Shown here piece by piece: positions 25,869-35,132 of a DNA stretch of 64,000 bases. This DNA comes from Oxalobacteraceae sp. CFBP 13730 (lineage in GTDB: Bacteria > Pseudomonadota > Gammaproteobacteria > Burkholderiales > Burkholderiaceae_D). The notes under the pieces are model-generated. The model was not told the origin of the DNA, did not search any database, and worked only from the letters and a program-made list of their open reading frames with translations. The stretch covers positions 1 through 64,000 of the forward strand of contig JACYUQ010000002.1 of assembly GCA_014841835.1 (NCBI GenBank), written 5' to 3'. The translations under genes and the position numbers were made by a program. Every line of letters starts with the position of its first letter. Position 1 is the first letter of the stretch.

Positions 25869-25945
25869 TGGTGCGGCTGGCAGGAATCGAACCCACGACC
25901 CCTTGGTTCGTAGCCAAGTACTCTATCCAGCTGAGCTACAGCCGC
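25869..25945 (-). tRNA. tRNA-Arg(ACG), copy 5
   Basis: Same 77-nt sequence as the arrayed copies but with different flanks. Upstream on the minus strand lie TATAAT (complement of 25957-25962) and TTGCAA with 16-bp spacing. Confidence 0.97.
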
Positions 25946-26035
25946 CCAATGCGAGCATTATAGCGGGCCGTGAGCATCTTGCAAAGACTGATTATTCACG
26001 AGTCATTGTCAGTACCAAACGGCGCCCTGGGAAAA

Positions 26036-27103
26036 GGCGCAGTCAACGTTAAATAGAGGAGAGCTTTGAACTGAAGAGCAGCCTCGTGGTCCAACCCTGT
26101 CCCCAGCGTCAGGAGTCGATCATGAAAGCGCCGCGTTTCAAGAACTGGTTCGCCACGTTGCCCTCACTGAACGGGCCGCAGCGCCGGCAAGTGCTCGACG
26201 CCCTGCATCCTGCAGCCGGGCTCGATCAGGTAGTGGCATTGATCGCTGAGGCCAGAGGCCCGGGCCGCCGCTGTCCCCGCTGTAATAACGAACGTTGCCA
26301 CCGGCACGGATTTGCCAACGATCTGCAGCGTTTTCGCTGCTGCGCTTGCGGACGCACGTTTAACGACCTGAGCGGTACGCCGCTGGCACGGCTCAGGCTC
26401 AAAGCCAAATGGCTCGCGTATTCTCAGGTGTTGCTCGATTCATTGTCGGTGCGCAAGGGCGCGGATCGCATCGGCGTGCACCGCAATACTGCCTTCCGCT
26501 GGCGTCATCGCTTCCTCGACTGGGTCAAGTTTGACCGACCGCCATCCCTGAATGGCATTGTCGAGGCCGACGAGACGTTCCTGCTGGAATCGCAAAAAGG
26601 GTCCCGCACGCTCGACCGGCCGCCGCGCCGGCGAGGTGGGCGCGCCGCCATGCGTGGCATTTCGCGGCATCTGGATTGCATACTGGTCGCGCGCGACCGC
26701 AACGGTAACACCATCGACGCGGTCACTGGACGAGGGGCACTGACGGCTGCGCAACTTGAACGCGACTTGCTGCCCCGGCTCGATCCGCAGGCGCTGCTGG
26801 TCACCGACAGCCATGCCGGCTATCGCGCCTTTTCACGCAAGCACCAAATTGCGCATGAAGTGGTCAACCTGCGTGCCGGGGTGCGCACCAGGCGCCTGGG
26901 CGGCCGCGCCATCCACGTACAGAACGTGAACGCGTATCAGGGGCGTTTCAAGGCGTGGCTTCTGGGTTTTCGCGGCGTGGCTTCACGCTATCTGCGCAAT
27001 TATCTGGGCTGGCGCTGGGGCTTGGATGGTGGCAGGGTAAGTACCCCAGAACAATTGTTCGGCATCGCCGTCGGCGTCATCAACAGATAACGTTGACTGC
27101 GCC
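26036..27103 (+). mobile_element. IS1595-family insertion sequence, copy 2
   Basis: 1,068 bp with perfect 16-bp terminal inverted repeats (GGCGCAGTCAACGTTA and its complement). No clean 8-bp target duplication is visible (TGGGAAAA on the left, AAGAAAAA on the right). It lies between tRNA-Arg copies 5 and 6, so it interrupted the tRNA cluster. It differs from copy 1 throughout, so they are not recent sisters. Confidence 0.9.
26122..27090 (+). CDS. IS1595-family transposase (copy 2)
   Basis: 322 residues, collinear with copy 1 and clearly homologous but with many substitutions. Zinc-ribbon cysteines (CPRCN, CCACG), catalytic VEADETF and TDSHAGY and the HVQNVNAYQGRFKAWL region are intact. The start gives MKAPRFKNWF, equivalent to copy 1; a 12-residue upstream extension is open but not supported. 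With perfect terminal repeats this copy is the likelier of the two to be mobile. Confidence 0.93.
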   Translation: MKAPRFKNWFATLPSLNGPQRRQVLDALHPAAGLDQVVALIAEARGPGRRCPRCNNERCHRHGFANDLQRFRCCACGRTFNDLSGTPLARLRLKAKWLAYSQVLLDSLSVRKGADRIGVHRNTAFRWRHRFLDWVKFDRPPSLNGIVEADETFLLESQKGSRTLDRPPRRRGGRAAMRGISRHLDCILVARDRNGNTIDAVTGRGALTAAQLERDLLPRLDPQALLVTDSHAGYRAFSRKHQIAHEVVNLRAGVRTRRLGGRAIHVQNVNAYQGRFKAWLLGFRGVASRYLRNYLGWRWGLDGGRVSTPEQLFGIAVGVINR

Positions 27104-27104
27104 A

Positions 27105-27134
27105 AGAAAAAAGGCCAGATCTCGCGATCTGGCC
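27105..27134 (-). terminator. Terminator of tRNA-Arg copy 6
   Basis: GGCCAGATC / GATCTGGCC with a 4-nt loop, followed on the minus strand by TTTTTTCTT. It abuts the right end of IS copy 2. Confidence 0.85.
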
Positions 27135-27146
27135 CTTCATATTTTC

Positions 27147-27223
27147 TGGTGCGGCTGGCAGGAATCGAACCCACGACCCCTTGGTTCGTAGCCAAGTACT
27201 CTATCCAGCTGAGCTACAGCCGC
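27147..27223 (-). tRNA. tRNA-Arg(ACG), copy 6
   Basis: Identical 77-nt gene. Its 5' flank CGCCCGAGGCACGCATTATAGC matches the arrayed units, including TATAAT, then diverges. Confidence 0.97.
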
Positions 27224-27326
27224 CCGAGGCACGCATTATAGCAGCGACATTTTATTTCTGGAAGACTCAAATTATTTCACGGCAACAAAGTCATCTGGTA
27301 GATTGGCTACAGCGCACATTGATCGG

Positions 27327-30300
27327 ATGACCATGCCAGGTTTCACCTGGGCCGCCTGCCGCGGCCTGTTTCGTTTCACGTTCTTCCTGCTGCTGGCACT
27401 GGCGCTGCCGGCCGACGCCAGCCAGCGAAATCTGCGCTTCGAGCGCCTGTCGGTCGAGGAAGGTTTGTCGCAGCATTCGGTGATGAGCATCCTGCAGGAT
27501 CGCCAGGGCTTCATCTGGTTCGGCACTCAGGCCGGCCTGCACCGCTACGATGGCTACCGGATCGTCATCTACCGCAATGACGCCAACGATCCCGACAGCA
27601 TTCCCGATAACTTCATTTCGGCTTCGTACGAAGACCCGGCCGGTCGCCTGTGGTTCGGCACGAAGGGCGGGCTGGCCCGGCATGATCCGGCGACCGGCCG
27701 TTTCGAGCGGTTTGCACTGACCCAGCCGGGCCGCACCGTGAAACGGTCGGTGGGCGCCATCGTGCCGGGGCCCGATGGCGCGCTGTGGCTTGCAACCAAT
27801 GACGGCGTGGTGCGCTTCGACCCGCACACGGGCCAGCAGCGCAACCACGTGGCCGACCCGGACAACGCGGCGAGCCTGCGCGACAACCGCGTCAATGCGC
27901 TCGCGTTCGACGGGCGCGGGGCGTTGTGGGTTGGCACCGCAGCGGGCCTGGACCGGCTCGACCCGGCAACTGGCCAGGTCGTGCACTTCGCGATGGCGCC
28001 GACTGCTGACGCCGAGCGCAATGCCGTGCTGGCGCTGTCGATGGGGCCGCGCCAGACGCTCTGGATCGGTACTGCGGGCGGCCTCGAAGCCTGGCGCATC
28101 GACGGCGATGTGCCGCAGCGGCGCCAGATCGGCGCGGCGGACGGCATGCGCGGCGCGCGTATCCGCACGCTCTATCACGACAGCGGTGAACAGCTGTGGG
28201 TAGGCACATCGGCCGATGGCCTGAAGTGGCTCGATCCGGCCAGCGGACGTTTCACCGGTTACCGCCATTTGCCACAGGACCGGCACAGCCTGTCCGATAA
28301 CCAGGTCTCGTCAGTGCTGGTCGATCGCACCGGCACGCTGTGGGTCGGTACCTATTTTGGCGGGATCAACCGCACCGACCTGGCCAGCGGTGGCTTCGCA
28401 CGCTTTGGCGAAACGGAAGGCATGGGCCGCGCCAGGGTGCGCGCCATCGTCGACGATCCGGCCGGGCGCCTGTGGCTGGGCACCAGCGGCGATGGCCTGA
28501 TGCTGCTCGATCCGGTCTCGCGCACGACGCAGCGCTTTGGCACCGATGCCGTCACCGGCAAGGTTGTTACTGCACTGACGCTGGCCGGGGGACGGCTATG
28601 GATCGGCACGCCCACGGGCCTCGCGTGGCGCGATGCGCGCGGGCGCATGGGACGCGTGGCGCTGGGCGTGAGCCCGGGCGCCAGCCATGTGCAGGCGCTG
28701 CGCGAGGGCCGCGACGGCACGCTGTGGGTCATGACGCGTGACGGCCTGTGGGCCGTCGCACCCGGTGCCACGAGCGCACGCAACTGGCGCAACGTGCCGG
28801 GCGACGCCACAAGCCTGGGCGACAACTATGGCTTCGCCCTGGTCGAGGACCGGCGCGGCGTACTGTGGATCGGCACCGAATCGGGCCTGGAGCGCTTCGA
28901 CCCCGCCACTGGCACCTTCAGCCGCTTTCGCCATGATCCGCATGACAGCACCAGCTTGCGCCACAGCCGCGTGTACCACCTGCTCGAGTCAAGAACCGGC
29001 GAGCTGTGGGTCGGCACTGCTGGCGGTCTGCACCGGATGGTGCAGACCGGCGCACGCACGTCGTTTCGCTACTACCCGTTCAGCAGCCTGGATGCGCAGT
29101 CGATCGGCGCCATCCTCGAAGACAACGACGGCATCATCTGGGTCAGCACGACCGCCGGCATCACGCGCGTCGATCCGGTCACCGGCCAGACCAAGAGTTA
29201 TAACGCCAAGGATGGCCTGATCGACGGCGCGTATTTCGTGGGCTCCGGGCAGCGCGGCGCCGACGGACAGCTGCACTTTGGCGGCGTGAGCGGCGTCACG
29301 TCGTTCAACCCGGTCGACGTGCACGACAATCCGTTCCCGCCGACAGTGGCCATCACCGACCTGCAGGTCCTGAACCGTTCGCGCGGCATCCACAACCTGG
29401 CGGCGCAACGCGAGATCACACTGTCGCACCGCGATACTGTGATCTCCCTGGAATTCGCGGCGCTGCACTATGCCGACCCGATGGGCAACCTGTACGCCTA
29501 CCAGCTCGAGGGCTTCGACGCCAACTGGGTCAATACCGGCGCTGGCCGGCGCTTCGCCACCTACACCAATCTCGATCCCGGCCGTTATGTGTTCCGGGTC
29601 CGGGCCAGCAACAAGGACGGTGTGTGGAGCAAGGACGCGGCCACGCTCGCACTCACCATCACGCCGCCGTACTGGAAGACATGGTGGTTCCGTACGCTGG
29701 CCGTGGCGCTGGTGGTGACGCTGTCGTATTTTGCCTATCGGCTGCGCATCGGCGCACTCGTGACGCGCCAGGGATTGCTCGCGCGCGAGGTCGACGCCCG
29801 CACCGGCGAACTGCTGCTGCAGAAAGAAGCGGCCGAACGGGGCAAGCGCGAGGTCGAACGGCAAAAGGAATCGGTCGAGCGCGCGCACCGCAATATCGCG
29901 CTGCTGTCGGAAATGGGGCGCATGCTGACCACGAACCTCGATCACGAGGCGATCATGCTGACGCTTTACCAGCACGTCAAGGCGCTGATGGATGCACCGC
30001 TGTTTGCCGTTGCGCTGCGCCAGGGCGAGCGCGGCGTGCTCGAGCTGCCGTTTGCGATGGCGTTCGGCCGGCGCGAGACCCCGCGCGAGCTGGCCGTCGA
30101 TCCGGCCGGTCTTCTACTGGCGCGCTGCGTGAACGAAAACCGGGCATTCCTGTTGGCGGATGTCGATGCCGAGCTGCGGGCCTGCCTGCCGGACGCCCCG
30201 GACCTGGCTGCGGCGGTGGCGCTGGCGGCACCGGCCACTGCGCTGCCGATGCCGCGCTCGCTGCTGTGCGTGCCCGTCACGGCGGGCGAGCGCGTGCTGG

Positions 30301-31217
30301 GCGCACTGACCGTGCAAAGCCTGGAGACAAGCGCCTACGGCCAGGTCCACCTCGACATGCTCAGCACGCTTGCTGCCTACGTCGGCGTGGCCATGGACAA
30401 TGCCGAAGCCTACGCGCGGCTGAAGGAAACCCAGGTGCAGCTGGCGGCGCAGGAACGCCTGGCCTCACTCGGATCACTCGTGGCCGGCGTGGCGCACGAA
30501 CTCAATACGCCGATCGGCAACAGCCTTCTCATGGCCAGTACGCTGCAGGAGCGTACGCACGCCGTGGCGGCGCAGTTCGAGGCGACCACGCTCAAGCGGT
30601 CCGACCTGGCCGACTACATGGGCGCGGCGCGCGACGCCTCGCAGCTGATCGTGCGCAGCCTGCACAATGCGGCCGAACTGGTGAGCAGCTTCCGCCAGGT
30701 CTCGGTCGACCAGGCCAGTGCCCAGCGACGCCGGTTCGACCTGGCCCGGGCCTGCCATGAAATCGGCGCGACCCTGATGAATACCGTGCGCCTGAGCGGA
30801 CACCGGTTTGACATCGAGGTGCCGCCCGGGATTGCGATGGACGGCTTTCCTGGCCCGCTGGGCCAGGTGATCATCAACTTCGTCAACAACGCGATGCTGC
30901 ATGCGTTCGACGGCCCGGGCGGCGTCATGACGCTGACGGCGCTGGAAACCGATGGCCGCGTCGCGCTCACGTTCCGCGACGACGGCCGCGGTATCGACGC
31001 GGCCCACCTGGGCCGGATCTTCGATCCGTTCTTCACGACGCGCATGGGGCAGGGCGGCACCGGCCTGGGTCTGAACATCGTCTACAACATCGTCACCACG
31101 CTGATGGGCGGGACGATCCGCGTGGTGAGCCTGCCGAACGCCGGCACCGCCTTCGTGCTCGAATTACCGCAAATGGCGCCCGAGGCCCTGGCGCCCACGG
31201 TCAACGCTGCGCCTTAG
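27327..31217 (+). CDS. Two-component sensor kinase with periplasmic beta-propeller (Reg_prop-YYY-GAF-HisKA-HATPase)
   Basis: 1,296 residues. An N-terminal signal/anchor (LFRFTFFLLLALALPADA) precedes about 12-14 Reg_prop repeats of the form 'GTLWVGT..GL..LDP..G.F' (~35-680), then a Y_Y_Y domain (YAYQLEGFDANW...NLDPGRYVFRVRASN), one membrane helix (WWFRTLAVALVVTLSYFAYRL), a coiled coil, a GAF domain (~890-1030), HisKA with GSLVAGVAHELNTPI, and HATPase with FVNNAMLHAF, DDGRGI and GTGLGLNIVYNI. Bacteroidetes hybrid two-component systems with this sensor bind glycans, but here there is no HTH or receiver. I chose ATG 27327; 27333 is an alternative. The 3' end overlaps the convergent dehydrogenase. 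Confidence 0.9.
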   Translation: MTMPGFTWAACRGLFRFTFFLLLALALPADASQRNLRFERLSVEEGLSQHSVMSILQDRQGFIWFGTQAGLHRYDGYRIVIYRNDANDPDSIPDNFISASYEDPAGRLWFGTKGGLARHDPATGRFERFALTQPGRTVKRSVGAIVPGPDGALWLATNDGVVRFDPHTGQQRNHVADPDNAASLRDNRVNALAFDGRGALWVGTAAGLDRLDPATGQVVHFAMAPTADAERNAVLALSMGPRQTLWIGTAGGLEAWRIDGDVPQRRQIGAADGMRGARIRTLYHDSGEQLWVGTSADGLKWLDPASGRFTGYRHLPQDRHSLSDNQVSSVLVDRTGTLWVGTYFGGINRTDLASGGFARFGETEGMGRARVRAIVDDPAGRLWLGTSGDGLMLLDPVSRTTQRFGTDAVTGKVVTALTLAGGRLWIGTPTGLAWRDARGRMGRVALGVSPGASHVQALREGRDGTLWVMTRDGLWAVAPGATSARNWRNVPGDATSLGDNYGFALVEDRRGVLWIGTESGLERFDPATGTFSRFRHDPHDSTSLRHSRVYHLLESRTGELWVGTAGGLHRMVQTGARTSFRYYPFSSLDAQSIGAILEDNDGIIWVSTTAGITRVDPVTGQTKSYNAKDGLIDGAYFVGSGQRGADGQLHFGGVSGVTSFNPVDVHDNPFPPTVAITDLQVLNRSRGIHNLAAQREITLSHRDTVISLEFAALHYADPMGNLYAYQLEGFDANWVNTGAGRRFATYTNLDPGRYVFRVRASNKDGVWSKDAATLALTITPPYWKTWWFRTLAVALVVTLSYFAYRLRIGALVTRQGLLAREVDARTGELLLQKEAAERGKREVERQKESVERAHRNIALLSEMGRMLTTNLDHEAIMLTLYQHVKALMDAPLFAVALRQGERGVLELPFAMAFGRRETPRELAVDPAGLLLARCVNENRAFLLADVDAELRACLPDAPDLAAAVALAAPATALPMPRSLLCVPVTAGERVLGALTVQSLETSAYGQVHLDMLSTLAAYVGVAMDNAEAYARLKETQVQLAAQERLASLGSLVAGVAHELNTPIGNSLLMASTLQERTHAVAAQFEATTLKRSDLADYMGAARDASQLIVRSLHNAAELVSSFRQVSVDQASAQRRRFDLARACHEIGATLMNTVRLSGHRFDIEVPPGIAMDGFPGPLGQVIINFVNNAMLHAFDGPGGVMTLTALETDGRVALTFRDDGRGIDAAHLGRIFDPFFTTRMGQGGTGLGLNIVYNIVTTLMGGTIRVVSLPNAGTAFVLELPQMAPEALAPTVNAAP

Positions 31218-32155
31218 ACGACGTTGGTCGGCGTGCCGGCGTGCCACGCTTCGATGTTATCGACCAGCATGTCGGCCAGCGTCTGCATTGCACCGAAGCT
31301 GGCCCACGCGATGTGCGGCGTGAGCAGGAAGTGCGGCAGGCGCAGGCGCAGTAGCGAATTGTTCGATCCGGGCGGCTCTTCGCTCAGGACATCGAAGCCG
31401 GCGGCAATGCGGCCTTCCATCAGCACATTGGCCAGCGCGGCCTCGTCGACCAGGCCACCGCGCGCCGTATTGATCAACAGCGCGCCAGGCTGCATCAGAC
31501 CCAGCTCGCGCGCACCGATGATGTGACGCGTGGCGTCGGAGAGCGGCAAGTGCAGGCTCACGACCTGCGAGGTGGCCAGCAATTCGTCCAGCGACAACTC
31601 GGTGACGTTCGCATCCGTGATCGGCGAGCGCGAGGTGGCAACGACGTCCATCCCGAAAGCGCGCCCGATGCTGGCCACTTGCCGGCCCAGCGCGCCGTAG
31701 CCGACGATGCCCAGGCGCGTGCCGGCCAGGTCGCCGATCGGGTGGTCGAGCAGGCAGAAGCGGCTTGAGGTTTCCCACTTGCCTGCCTCGACGTCGGCCG
31801 CGTAGGCGCGCAGGTTGCGGCGCAGCGCGAGGATCAGCGTGAAGCAGTGCTCGGGCACCGACACCAGCGAATAATTGCGGATATTCGCTACCACGATGCC
31901 GGCTGCGCGGCAGGCCGCCAGGTCGACATTGTCGGTGCCGGTCGCGGCGACGGCGACCATCTTCAGGTCGGGCAGGCGGGCAATGGCATCGGCCCGCAAC
32001 GGCACCTTGTTGGTGATGGCGACGGTGGCGCCGGCCAGGCGCGCCACGACGTCCTCGACGGCGGTGGCGGCATGGTCCTCCCATGCGTGTTCGAAGGCGG
32101 GCACGCGGACATTCGCGCGCAGGCTGTCACGGTCCAGAAAAACGATTCGCTGCAT
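31214..32155 (-). CDS. D-isomer-specific 2-hydroxyacid dehydrogenase (glycerate/hydroxypyruvate type)
   Basis: 313 residues, NAD(P)H-dependent reduction of a 2-keto acid. Rossmann motif LGIVGYGALGRQV in the middle. Catalytic Arg in LINTARGGLVDE, Glu in DVLSEEPP and His in LTPHIAWASFGA form the family triad. NIRNYSLVSVPEHCF is typical of the glycerate/hydroxypyruvate reductase branch (HprA-like). The start ATG follows AAAGGA; an upstream 12-residue extension is unlikely. The stop overlaps tail-to-tail with the sensor kinase by 4 bp. Confidence 0.88.
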   Translation of the reverse strand: MQRIVFLDRDSLRANVRVPAFEHAWEDHAATAVEDVVARLAGATVAITNKVPLRADAIARLPDLKMVAVAATGTDNVDLAACRAAGIVVANIRNYSLVSVPEHCFTLILALRRNLRAYAADVEAGKWETSSRFCLLDHPIGDLAGTRLGIVGYGALGRQVASIGRAFGMDVVATSRSPITDANVTELSLDELLATSQVVSLHLPLSDATRHIIGARELGLMQPGALLINTARGGLVDEAALANVLMEGRIAAGFDVLSEEPPGSNNSLLRLRLPHFLLTPHIAWASFGAMQTLADMLVDNIEAWHAGTPTNVV

Positions 32156-32278
32156 GGGGTCCTTTAGCGGTTGGCGGCTTGCGGTGATCATAGCAGCCCC
32201 CGCCAGCGTGAGTTGCCGTACAGTGAATGACGCGCCGCCGGGCTACGCTGGCACGATCGACTTTCCCTTGGGGTTGCC

Positions 32279-34870
32279 ATGACGGACGCGCTCAAAGCCT
32301 ATAAAGCCAAACGCAATTTCGCGATCACGTCCGAGCCGGCCGAGGGCGGGGAGGCGGGGCAGGACGTGCTGACCTTCGTGATCCAGAAGCACTGGGCCAG
32401 CCGCCTGCACTACGACTTCCGGCTCGAGCTCGACGGCACGATGAAAAGCTGGGCCGTGCCGAAAGGCCCCAGCTACGACACGCATGACAAGCGCATGGCC
32501 GTGGAGGTCGAGGACCACCCGATCTCGTACTCGGATTTCGAAGGCACGATTCCGGCCAAGCAGTACGGTGCCGGGAAGGTGATCATCTGGGACAAGGGCA
32601 CCTGGGAGCCGCTGGAAGACCCGCGCGCGGGCTTTGCCAAAGGCAGTATCAAGTTCGCGCTGCACGGTCACAAGATGCACGGCCGCTGGACGCTGGTGCG
32701 GATGAAGGGCCGTGGCGAAAAGCAGCCGCCATGGCTCTTGATCAAGGAGAAGGACGATTACGCCCGTCCGGCCGCCGAATTCTCGCTGGTCGACGAACTG
32801 CCCGACAGTGTGAAGGCATTGCCGATGCCGAAGCGGGTCGCGCAAAAGGTCGAGGCGCTGCGCGAAGAAGCAAAGGCGGCGCCTGCAAAAAAGGCAGCCG
32901 CCAAAAAATCGGCAGCAAAAAAGGCGTCGAAAAAGGCACCGGCAATGCGCGCCATGACGAAGGACGCCAGGTCGCCGCTCCCCGCGAAATTCGCTCCCGA
33001 GCTGGCCACCCTTGTCGACGCACCGCCGCCCGACCCCGACAACTGGCTGTTCGAAGTCAAGTTCGACGGCTACCGGATGCTCGCGCGGATCGAAGACGGC
33101 GCCGTGCGCCTCATCACGCGCAACGCGAATGACTGGACCGACAAACTGACGCCCTTGAAGGAAGAGCTGGAACGCATGGCGCTGCCCGACGGCTGGTACG
33201 ACGGCGAGATCGTCGTGCACGACGACGCCGGCAAACCCGATTTCGGCCTGCTGCAGGCGGCATTCGACGGCAACGGCGCCGTCGACATCGATTACTTCCT
33301 GTTCGATGTGCCGTACTTCGACGGCCACGATCTGCGCGAGATGCCGCTGGTGGACCGGCGCACGGTGCTCGAACAGGTGCTCAAGAACGCAAAATCCGAC
33401 AAGGTGCGGTTCTCCGCCGAATTCGGCGCCAACCCCGATGAACTGATCGTCGCCGCCTGCAAGATCGGCCTCGAAGGCGTGATCGGCAAGCGGTGCGACG
33501 CCCGCTATGTCTCGCGCCGCTCGCCCGACTGGATCAAACTGAAATGCGGCCGGCGCCAGGAATTCGTCATCGGCGGCTTCACCGACCCGAAAGGCGCGCG
33601 CACCGGCATCGGCGCGCTGCTACTGGGGGTCCATGACGACGACGGTGTGCTGCGCTACGCTGGCAATGTCGGCTCGGGCTTCAACCACGCGACCCTGACC
33701 AGCATCGCCGAACAACTCGAGACGCTGCGCACCGACACCAGCCCGTTCCCGCCGCGCGCCGTGCCGGGGCGCGCGCACCACTGGGTCAAGCCGGTGCTGG
33801 TGGCGGAAGTGAGTTTCTCGGACTGGACGAGCGGCGGCGCCGTGCGCCATCCGGTGTTCCAGGGGCTGCGCAAGGACAAGCCGGCCAAGAGCATCACGCG
33901 CGAACAGGCGCTCCCGGTGGAGGACGTCGCGGGCGAGGTTGCCGATGCGGCGGCAGATGACGAGCCGGTGGCCGCGCAGGGCAAGCTGCCCGCGTCGCTC
34001 AAGATCACCAACGGCGAGCGCGTGATCGACAAGGCGTCGGGCGCCACCAAGCTGGCGCTGGTGCGCTATTACGCGCTGGTGGGCGAGTTGATGATGGCGC
34101 ATCTGAAAGGCCGCCCGGTCTCGCTGGTGCGCGCGCCCGAGGGTGTGGGAGGTGAGCTGTTCTTCCAGAAGCACGTTGATGTGCGCAAGATGCCTGGCCT
34201 GCGCGATCTGGACCAGGCGCTCGACCCGGAACATCCGCCCATGCTGGAAGTGGCCACGCCGCTGGGCATCCTGTCATCGGCGCAGTGGAATGTGGTGGAG
34301 ATTCACACGCAGAATGCATTCAAGGGCAGTTACAAGAAACCCAATCGGATGGTATTCGACCTCGATCCGGGCGACGGCATCAAGTGGCCCGAGATGCAGG
34401 AAGCAGCGCAGCTGATGCACGCCTTCCTGGACGAACTGGGTTTGCCCGCGTTCCTGAAAACCAGCGGCGGCAAGGGCTTGCACGTGGTGGTGCCGATCAA
34501 GGGCAACCACGGCTGGGACACGGTCAAGCGCTTTTCGCAGGCGATCGTGCACCACATGGCGCAGACGTTGCCGGAGCGCTTCGCGTTCAAGAGCGGGCCG
34601 AAAAACCGGGTAGGGAAAATCTTCATCGATTACCTGCGCAACGGGCAGGGGGCGACGACGGTGGCCGCATGGTCGGCGCGCTCGCGCCCCGGTCTGGGGA
34701 TCTCGGTGCCGCTGGGTTGGGATGAGCTGGAGACGCTGACGTCGAGCGACCAGTGGCATATCGCCAATGTGCACGAGCGGCTCGATGTCGGCAATACGCC
34801 GTGGCAGGACTATGCCACGGCGGCCAGGACACTGACCAAAGCGATGAAGCAGCTCGGGTTCGTGCCCTGA
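32279..34870 (+). CDS. ligD: Multifunctional NHEJ DNA ligase LigD (PE-ligase-polymerase)
   Basis: 863 residues combining three activities for end joining with Ku. The 3'-phosphoesterase domain (~10-160) has HWASRLHYDFRLELDG and VPKGPS. A Lys/Ala-rich linker (~200-220) precedes the ATP-dependent ligase (~235-540) with catalytic Lys261 in EVKFDGYR and EGVIGKR. The primase-like polymerase (~575-850) has FDLDPGDGIKWPE, with the DxD metal site, and KTSGGKGLHVVVPI. The domain order is the Pseudomonas type. It is convergent with the Ku gene, with a small membrane-protein gene between. It likely repairs double-strand breaks in non-growing or dried cells. Confidence 0.96.
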   Translation: MTDALKAYKAKRNFAITSEPAEGGEAGQDVLTFVIQKHWASRLHYDFRLELDGTMKSWAVPKGPSYDTHDKRMAVEVEDHPISYSDFEGTIPAKQYGAGKVIIWDKGTWEPLEDPRAGFAKGSIKFALHGHKMHGRWTLVRMKGRGEKQPPWLLIKEKDDYARPAAEFSLVDELPDSVKALPMPKRVAQKVEALREEAKAAPAKKAAAKKSAAKKASKKAPAMRAMTKDARSPLPAKFAPELATLVDAPPPDPDNWLFEVKFDGYRMLARIEDGAVRLITRNANDWTDKLTPLKEELERMALPDGWYDGEIVVHDDAGKPDFGLLQAAFDGNGAVDIDYFLFDVPYFDGHDLREMPLVDRRTVLEQVLKNAKSDKVRFSAEFGANPDELIVAACKIGLEGVIGKRCDARYVSRRSPDWIKLKCGRRQEFVIGGFTDPKGARTGIGALLLGVHDDDGVLRYAGNVGSGFNHATLTSIAEQLETLRTDTSPFPPRAVPGRAHHWVKPVLVAEVSFSDWTSGGAVRHPVFQGLRKDKPAKSITREQALPVEDVAGEVADAAADDEPVAAQGKLPASLKITNGERVIDKASGATKLALVRYYALVGELMMAHLKGRPVSLVRAPEGVGGELFFQKHVDVRKMPGLRDLDQALDPEHPPMLEVATPLGILSSAQWNVVEIHTQNAFKGSYKKPNRMVFDLDPGDGIKWPEMQEAAQLMHAFLDELGLPAFLKTSGGKGLHVVVPIKGNHGWDTVKRFSQAIVHHMAQTLPERFAFKSGPKNRVGKIFIDYLRNGQGATTVAAWSARSRPGLGISVPLGWDELETLTSSDQWHIANVHERLDVGNTPWQDYATAARTLTKAMKQLGFVP

Positions 34871-34892
34871 GGGTGAGGGCGGGTGCGGTGCC

Positions 34893-35132
34893 CTAGGCTT
34901 CGTTCCGGAAGATACCGCGCACGTTCATGGCCAGCAGCGCGACCTGCAGCGCGATGAGCGCCCACGCTTCGTCGTGCAGGCCCCAGACGATCCACAGCAC
35001 ATTGCTGAAGATGAAGGTCCAAAAACCGAGGATGCGGCGCCCGGCGCGCTTAGCGCCGACCAGGTAGGCGGCAATCAGGCTCACGGCCATTGCAGGCCAT
35101 TGAAGAAAATCGATCAATCCGTCCATCTTCAC
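34893..35132 (-). CDS. Small membrane protein coupled to ku
   Basis: 79 residues with three hydrophobic segments (WPAMAVSLIAAYLVG; ILGFWTFIFSNVLWIVWGL; LIALQVALLAMNVRGI) and a short RNEA tail. The W-G-L...N-x-x-G-I pattern recalls YgjV-like or SemiSWEET-type small membrane proteins; this is only a resemblance. GTG 35132 overlaps the ku stop (GTGA), giving translational coupling; ATG 35126 is an alternative start. A membrane protein tied to NHEJ is unexpected, so the pairing may be incidental. Confidence 0.7.
   Translation of the reverse strand: MKMDGLIDFLQWPAMAVSLIAAYLVGAKRAGRRILGFWTFIFSNVLWIVWGLHDEAWALIALQVALLAMNVRGIFRNEA

Noticed and set aside
26028..27111. 8-bp target site duplication for IS copy 2
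   Set aside because: The flanks (TGGGAAAA and AAGAAAAA) share only A-rich sequence; no convincing duplication.
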